A DNA stretch of 64,000 nt, taken from the NCBI GenBank assembly GCA_948146395.1, contig OX411552.1, positions 1,040,001-1,104,000 on the forward strand, given 5' to 3'. Of this stretch, positions 26,901 through 35,900 are shown piece after piece (positions within the stretch are counted from its first letter, which is position 1; every line of letters begins with the position of its first letter). This DNA is from Fragum whitleyi (lineage: Eukaryota > Mollusca > Bivalvia > Cardiida > Cardiidae). The notes beneath the pieces are model-generated. The model made no database searches, was not told the origin of the DNA, and saw only the letters and a program-made list of their open reading frames with translations. The position numbers and the translations under genes are program-made.

Positions 26901-29900
26901 CTGCATAATAAACTGGTATTTTGTGCACAAAATTTTGATTGTACATCTTTCCGCTTTTCATTAAATAGCACTATAAGGGTGTTACTTCACAATAATTGTT
27001 AGTCACCAAAACAAAATTCTATCTAATGATAATAAGGAGTCCATTACTTTTATTCTGCCCAATGCCTTAGAGTGCAGTCAACTGAGCTTTTTCTTCCCCA
27101 CTCTGAACCTCAGAAGGCCACTTTACACCACTTGACCTCTTTGAGCAGAGTCACCCTTCATTCAACTAAACTGACCAATTCTAAGGAGGTATCTCAGGCT
27201 CCCTATTTCACCTAATTTTTCTACACATTTGGATTCTAACAAAGCTTATGTTCCATCTAACATACAATCTTTACACCCATTAAATTATATGAGTCTAAAA
27301 AAACTCCTCATTTAGGAGATACCAAAAGGGTGGTCAAATATTCACTTTATATGTTGAAATGTCCTCTGCCAATATAGAGCATGCTGTTCATCTAATCAAA
27401 TATATTTTGAAGCCTGATACAACTTCACAGAAATAAAATTCCTATGATATTTGGTTGAAATCCATCTGTTTGAACTTTGAAAAAAGTTTGTTTTACCCAT
27501 TTTTGAGTATTACACCATATAACAACATATCAAAAGAAATGACCTCTGACAATAAAATACATATTTTGCATCTGATCACAATAATTTTTTGCAGAATGAT
27601 AAAGTATCACTAAAGAATCATTCCAGTGAAATTCGGTAGATATCCATCGGTTAGATTATGAGAAAATGATTTTCAAAGTTTTCACTATATAACATATAGA
27701 GAAATGACCTCCGCCCATAAACACAAGGATCATTCATGTAAAATTTAATTGGTATCCATCAATTAGAATCTGAGAAAACTCACCTATTACCATATATGGA
27801 AATTAGCCATCCCCACTAAAGCCATGATTTTTAACCCATTAGAATTCTTTGAAGGAATCTGATAGAGGGTCATCCAAGGAACATTCCTGTGAAATATGAT
27901 TGAAATCCATCCAGTACTTTAGGAGGAGAAGATTTTTAAAGTAAAAGTTTATGGACAGACGGACAGATGCACGGACGCACACACCGACGACAGACACCAC
28001 GCCATGACAATAGCCCGCTGGCCTTTCTGCCAGTGGAGCTAAAACCTATTTTTTCATGAGTGGCAAAGCCAAAAGTGAAAATAGAGCTTTGTATTGGTCA
28101 TATGGTAATCGATCTTTCTTTAATGCAAAAATGAAACAAAATGTGAACATTTTAAGACAAGTTTTTTTCAGAGTGTTATGCATGTGATTGCTATGCAAGG
28201 TTAATTGATGATGTCTCTTTTTAGAACTGCTTAGATGCCTTCAGATATGATGAAATGAGCAAAAGTCTTCACACAAGGACCATACTGATAACACCAAATC
28301 TGTCAAAGTCTTCACACAAGGACCATACTGATAACACCAAATCTGTCAAAGTCTTCACACAAGGACCATACTGATAACAACATATCTGTCAAAGTCTCCA
28401 AACAAGGATCATACTGATAAGACCAAATCTGTCAAAGTCTTCACACAAGGATCATAATGATAACACCAAATCTGTCAAAGTCTTCACACAAGGACCATAC
28501 TGATAAGTCCAAATCTGTCAAAGTCCTCACACAAGGACCATACTGATAACACCAAATCTGTCAAAGTCTTCACACAAGGATCATAATACTAAAGCCTTGG
28601 CAATATCTCAGATTTTCTTCAAAAATAGTCAAGCTAACATTACAGTTATTTAAAGATTTATGTTGCATTTTCTTTAATTTCTATTTTTTGCTATATCTTG
28701 AACATAACAAAAAACATTGCATCAAGTATTTGCTCAGTTTATTATTGCAGACAAATCTAACTGTCATTCAGCCAAGAGATAATGGCTGATCTGTGGAAAA
28801 TCTCATAAATTATTTGCAGACAGAAAAGTAGAATTACAGTATTTTGTATCATCCTGATGGATTATAGTTACCTTTTATATTCACACTCTACAGTTACTTA
28901 ACTAAATGAGCAAATCTCCTAGATATTTGTATTAATGGCTCTACCAAGAAGAATTGAATTGCATAATTATGCCAACAAACTTTGACCCCCCCCCCCCCAC
29001 ACACACACACACTATGTATTTGCCTTTTCTTTACATCCAAAAAATACTCTCTTTGAATCAAAGAATGGCAGTCTCTGTGATATATGGAATTGTATGAAAA
29101 AGTTAAAACAGGTCACAAATAATGTGCTTTAAGAGATGACATGACAAATTACACACTGACAATACCATACATCTTAAATAAAGCGAGAGTTCTGGTGGAC
29201 ATTGTTCTAGAATAGAGACAACCTAGAACTTGTCATTGAATACATATAGGATCTGTTATGAGATTTTGTTTGCGACAAGCTCATCTTAACCCAGTCAAGA
29301 ATTGAAATTTGCCATAGCTGACACATCAATGTTTTTGTCAATAGACAGAAAGCCCGTCACCATGTAAATATCAGGTATATCCAGTCTATCATAGAAAATG
29401 AGACTCCACTTGGTTACAAAAGAAGCATAAAGATGGCATTTTATTGTTAAATCTTAGTGTGAAAAGATATGAGCTGGTAAAATTACTTCAAAAATATATG
29501 AATTTTCAATCAATGTATGTTTTCCTTGTGGAAATAACATTTAAAACAAACTTTCCCGAGAGCAAAATGGTGCCCCCTCCTAATGTATTGTTTACAACAA
29601 TTCCTGAGCCAATCAGAAGTGTTAGGTGAGCATATGTCATCAAATACCGATAAGCAAATTCTTTGTGACCATGTTTTGTTTATTACCTGACCTCTTTTTT
29701 TTTGAGGTCCAGGGACCAGATTCCAACGAAATTATCGATTATGTTTTACCTCCCTTTAAATCATCAAAAGCTGGCTCATCCCACTTACTCATTTTCTTTT
29801 TTTATTGTTCTAAAACCATTTCCAAAATCATTCATCTTGTCAATTTCATGAGGTTCTTAACTGTATTATAACTTTATTTCTCAACATTTGGCCTTCAGTT

Positions 29901-32900
29901 TCTTTCTTTAATAACATCTCCAACATGCACAATAAATTTTGAGAGGTCAGCGCAACAACATTTTAAGTGCCTATAAATATATAGGCACTTACAATATTAT
30001 TGTGCTGACCCCTCTTCATCTACTATGGAATACTCCCACACATTTCTACAATCTCTAAAATCTCATTATTTGACAACGCAACAAGTCTAACAACTGAGTA
30101 CAGTTGGAGGGCCTTCCTTAAAAAACATTTTACATTTAACCCTCAAGATCCTTAATATAAATCTTAACAAAATTGTGTTAAAATCAAAGTGCTGGAAGCA
30201 CTAACTTTGATTTGAGTATTTCTTTCTACTTTACAAAGGAAATTTAGACTGTACAAAATGTGGAAGCTGATCTCTGTCTATACATTCAGCTAACAAGAGC
30301 AGTCAGAGGACAGTGAAGCTCGACTTATCCCAGTGCTGGATTGTAAAAGCAAATCAATGTTGACATCGGGAAATTCCACTAAATTCAATATCATTGAATC
30401 TTTGTCTAAGGTCTGATAGTATGGTTACAAAAGCATGTGAAAAGAGTCCAAGCAATAGCTTTACTAGAAACAGAGATATTACAGATATACATCAGTTGCA
30501 GGTAAAAACTTAACCAAGAATACTTAGTCCAAAAAGGGTTAAAATTCCACAAAATTCATTGTTTGAGTAATTAATCTTTGTCTAAAGGCTGATATTATTG
30601 TCACAGAAACATGTGCAAAGTTTCAAAGCAATAACATAAGTAGAAACAAAGATTTGATAGAGTTGCACATAAAACCTTTACCCAAGAATTATACAGACAC
30701 TGACGCCCGGGTGACCAGAATCACCCCCCTATTCTATGAATAGTCAAACTAAAAGGGGAATAGTCACAGTTTAGCATGACACAAGTTCTGTATATCTTCC
30801 ACCCAAATTTTTCTCAATATAGACTGATTATATGTGAAAGGGTTAACTATGACAAAGTGCTATTCTACAGGCTAGACTGCAGACTTGTAGGAAGGCAAAA
30901 TTGCATATATTTAGCAAGAGATATTATAATATGACCCACAATTTGGCAGTGTAATAACCCCATTGAATATTTTTAATATTACATGAGTGTTATTACACTA
31001 GTGCAATAAATATGCAAATGACCTAAAACCGTATTTGCAACGTTACATTTTCCGTAGTAAAAATGACGTGATAATAGATTTGCTGACATCATTTTGCAAA
31101 TAGCTTTATATGTTTCGCGGAAAATCTGAATCGATAAAAATAGTATTTCCATGTTTTATCACAAAAGTTGTGGTCATATTATAAATAGAATATCAAATTT
31201 GTGCTCATATAATACTGAATAAACTTGTCATCTAAAACAGATAATAACTCAGCACAGCCTCGTTTTTATCTGTTAAAATATGACTCCTTGGTGTTCATTT
31301 TGAATGTTTCATACTTTCAATCTCATTTTGCATTTAATTTAATTGACTTATTTTCGTGAAATGATAAAAAGCACAACTAAACTTTTGAATTCAGTATACA
31401 TAATGTTGAACTAAAACAATTCATTTTGGGAAAAAGAAACTTTACTTTGATCAAGCAATTCCTTCTTTTCTCTACTATCCAAATGTTTGAAACTTTTCCT
31501 CCCTTTAATTTATAAACAATTTGAACTTGAATTTCAATTCGGTCCAGCATAATATTCCATTTTGTGATGATAAATTAACTGCATACAAACCTCCAGTTTT
31601 TCGTTTTCATCTAGTGCCCTGAGTTTAGCTTCTCTCTCATTCATCAAGGCCTGTTTAAGTCTAGATGTGGCATCAATGGCAATATCTTTCATGTCATGGT
31701 CTTCTTTAGCTGAAACATTAAAGTTGTAGAGGATATTGAAAGCAGGGTTTTAGTCTGACATCAACAAAACAGGGTTCCGAAAGACTCAATCAATGGGATC
31801 TTGAGAGCCCTTTCTTAAATTCTGGGAGTCCCTGCTACATACTATTTCTTATAGGCTATAATCTTGTATTTTGTAGATTTATAGTTATTTCCTGGTTAAA
31901 GGTAAAGAAATTGATAGAAGTATATTTATATATGGGGCTCAACCTCAGTAAAGAATTGAAGACTGTTTAGAGCAGTCTTCAATTCTTTTCTGAAGTTGAT
32001 CACCAGAGAGACTATGGGACTCACATCACATAGTATTGAGGGTACTGGCTACTTATTTTTGTGTCTCAGATGCACAAAAACCTACATCCCTTTAAACCCT
32101 GCAAGTTATTGGTCATTAAATACCAAATTTATTAAACAAGTCATCTATAAACATAAAAACAACACTGAGGTGAGATGACCAGTTTAATATAATTGGTATT
32201 GTACAACATAGATTTGATATTCTATTTATAATTTGACTCAAATTATTGCATTCAAACCAGAAAATTATGATATTTATCAAGATATTCTGTGAGACATGTA
32301 ACAAACTTTAGGAAATGACGTCAGTAAATGCATTATGATGTTATTTTCACAACAAAAATACAACATTTCCATAGGTTTGTAGCTCATTTGCATATTTATA
32401 ACACTATTGTATTATTTATTTACCAAGCAAGCTATCCACAATTCAAAAGCCTACTGTTTAACAAGTGAACTTAACTCTTCATATGCTGGATAATATTCTA
32501 GACAAAATTGCATTAAAATCAAAGTGATGAAGGCACTGGATGCACTTATTGTAATAATAATAGAGACTTTATTTAACAAGGCAACACAGTTTGGTTTACC
32601 AAGTCTGCGGCATGAGCCTCAGGAATTATGTACAATGATTTTTACATATAACAGCAATGCAAACATTTTACGAATTATATAAGATTATTTATCAATTTCA
32701 TGGAGGAATGAAACTAAAAACTAACGTGATAAGGTTTTTAGTTTCTTTCCTCCATGAAATTAATAAATATTTTTTTCATATCTTATAATCTAAATGTTTA
32801 AGCAGAAATGTTATGATTTGGACATTAATAGAAAAGATAGATTTTATATGGGACTATTTCTTGTGCAAGCTTACAAAATAGTTGTGTACTCAAAAAATAT

Positions 32901-35900
32901 TTTTCATTGAGTAATGAAAACAATTTTTCAGTCCAAAGAGAGTGCACAAATTATAATGGAAACAACTGGAATTAAGTTATTTATTTAAACAACAGGGCCA
33001 TAGGCCCTCAAGCGCTCACTTGAGGCAAAGTAAACAAAGGTCACAATCTGCCAGCAATCCTAAATTTGATGTAGACAATCAAATAAATGAGAATTGACCT
33101 AGTTTTTACCTTACTGACTCATGTAAACATTTTGACCAAGTTTCAAGATACTTGAGCTATAAAGTAGCCTCTAAAGTTCACAATAGGTTTTTCTAAGATT
33201 TTACCAATTGACCACATTTTTTACCCCATTTGACCCAATTTTGAACCCATATGAGGTCTAGATGAAACATTTACTCTGACCAAGTTTCAAAACATTTGTG
33301 CCATTAATGTGACCTCATGTTGACAATCAACAGATGAGAGATGCAGGACCCAACAAATGATCACCATGAGCAAGTTCTATATTTCCTTCACACAAAATTG
33401 AAAACGTTCACTAGCTTATTTGTCTGAATTGCTTCCAATTTATTTGCTGACCTGCAAATCTCTATTCAAAGGCAAAGATTGCTAACCTAAATATCTCCAT
33501 GCCCAGCCAATTTTTCTTACCTACTATTTAATTAAGGTAACTGCGGACAGATAACATTGTCGAATTTTCAACTTTCATAAAATCTCACAATAATTGCTGA
33601 GAATTATATTTGAAATGCGGGCCTTAGCTAATATGCAATGAAAAGGGTCCAAAGCTCGTTTATTTGACATCGTGACATCATGACGGGGCCAGCCCCATTT
33701 CGACCCGCCAAAATCACTATTTGCAAATATTTTCTGAATTAATCGGCCTATTTTTACGAAAAAAGTTTCATTAAGAAAGTCCAAGAACACCCGAGCCAGT
33801 CATTTAATTTCTGTGCACATTCAAATTGGAAAACAGGCCCGAAACATTATCTTTTTTTTGCGAATTTTAAGATTTGACGTTCCTTTTTTCATTTCGTTTT
33901 TTATGTAAATAAATAGAAATTTATCAAAATTGTGTCTGGTGACCTATGCTGATTTTTTGTTATTTTGAAGCGAAAAGAATATGCTTTGCTATAATCAAAT
34001 AAAAATGATGTCTTCAGGTTAGATTTTTTATTTAATTCGATTTAGTGAAATTGTTGCAATATTTTTTGTCAAATCTGACATCGCACCAAAACCATTGGTA
34101 CTATGCTTATCTTGTGCCAATCTCCGTGCAATAACGTACTCTAAAATATTTGAAATTAAGGTTTATTGTAAAATATAGGCTTCAGAAGTATTAAATCTGT
34201 ATGTGTTTTTAAGAAATACAAAAGTTCACTTAATTTTTCATCCGTTTGAAAAGACAGCTTTTGTGAACATTTGACACAACGTTGAATTGTACTTTGATTT
34301 GTGATGGAATCAAATTTTCAAAAAGATCTAACCCAAAGACACGTTGTTTTTATTTAAAAAATCTTCAGCGGAATGGTTTGGCAGCAACATTTTTAAATTT
34401 CAGCACAGGTCACCGGACAAATTTTTGAGTAAAAGGCAATATTTTCAGTAACTGTAATCAAAAACGGCAATGCAGAAGGCTTTAACATTTAATACATTAC
34501 ACTATATTGTATTTCTTACCCATATTTCTTCATATCAATCAAAACATAACATCAGACGTCTTTATACGAAGCAAATGGCGGGATAAAAATCGGTTCATTA
34601 TTTCCGGGGAAAATGGACAATTACTGAATTTGGTCCCTCAAAAAGGGGTCGGCGCTTTGATGACGTCATGACATCAACTCTGCTTATGAAATCCCTTTTT
34701 AGGCCCAAACTATGAAAGCAGGTACTTCAAATTTCATTTTTCTCGCATAATGCATGATTTGCAGACAATTTAAAATTTGGACCTAAAATGGCCCTCTATG
34801 TGTCCGCAGTTACCTTAAATGCTGCTTTGTGAGATAAATGCAGATCTCATCTCATAGTATTTCCCTAGTGGTCCCTAAAATATCCAATTATGAAATTTAA
34901 GCTTGTACACTATTCAAACTTATAACATGTGTCTCCCTAAATGTCATTGGAAGTGATCTGCCCTGCGTTCAGGATGAAAACGTTAGTGAAGCGCTTTTGA
35001 AATGATACCTTGCTTTGCATGTATGTGCACATGCAAAGCGGGGTATCATCTCAAAGGGCTCAGGAAACACTTTTACATCCTGAACACAGGGCTGGTTTTG
35101 ACCTTTGCACTTGAAAGTTGTATGAATAGAATTAAAGTATTGCTTGATCGATATATCATCTTTGGCCTTAAAAGGCAAGACCCTAAATTTCTATATTGCC
35201 AGCAAAGATCTCTATTGATTGTTAAATATTATACCTTTACTAGATAGAGATTGTATATGTTCAACAAGTCTTTTAACAGCGGCCTCAGCCTTCCATCGTC
35301 TTTCCCTCTCACGTTCAAGCTCTTTGATTATATCCTGAAATATATCAGTATACAAAATGAGCATAATTCTTTAAAAAAGAAATACTCAGAGTGATCCCCC
35401 TGTTTATTGAGAGATTTCACTCATATTCATAAATAGAGAAAAATGTATATTTATTTCTTTTATGAAAAAGTACAAAAGAACAAAAACAATGTGCCTATAT
35501 GGGGATTTGAACAAATTTAACCCCCTCCATGAAAAATAATTCACCCAAAGTCCAAAAATTAACTGATTCAAAATTTTATCCGATTTATGGTAAGCAGTAC
35601 ATTATATTTTATAGACCTAGCAAGACTTACAGGTTAGATAAAATCTTAACTTTGTCCTTAACGTCAGGAATAAATGTTATTCCTTATTAGATTATCAGTG
35701 TGTATTTGTAAACTAAACATGACATACAGTAAAGCAAGACTGGATATCATTCCTAATTTGGTCTTCTGAGTGTGTGTTTTGTAAACTTAACATGACTTAT
35801 TGTATAGCAAGAATGAATATTGTTGCTAATTTTATCTTCTGAATATTCATTTTGTAAATTAAACATGACTTACTGTATAGCTCTAAAAATATTGTTGCTT

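Larger units (their letters stand above)
30905..32430. repeat. Pair of inverted diverged repeat arms
   Basis: gtgcaataaatatgcaaatg near 31005 and gctcatttgcatatttataa near 32383 face each other, as do aatagaatatcaaatttg near 31185 and agatttgatattctattt near 32210. This may be two opposed copies of one repeat or the ends of one element around the exon at 31591. Confidence 0.5.

Noticed and set aside
29444..29871. Two adjacent + strand open frames as exons
   Set aside because: No paired splice sites in phase, no conserved-looking stretch, and the strand is opposite to the surrounding gene.
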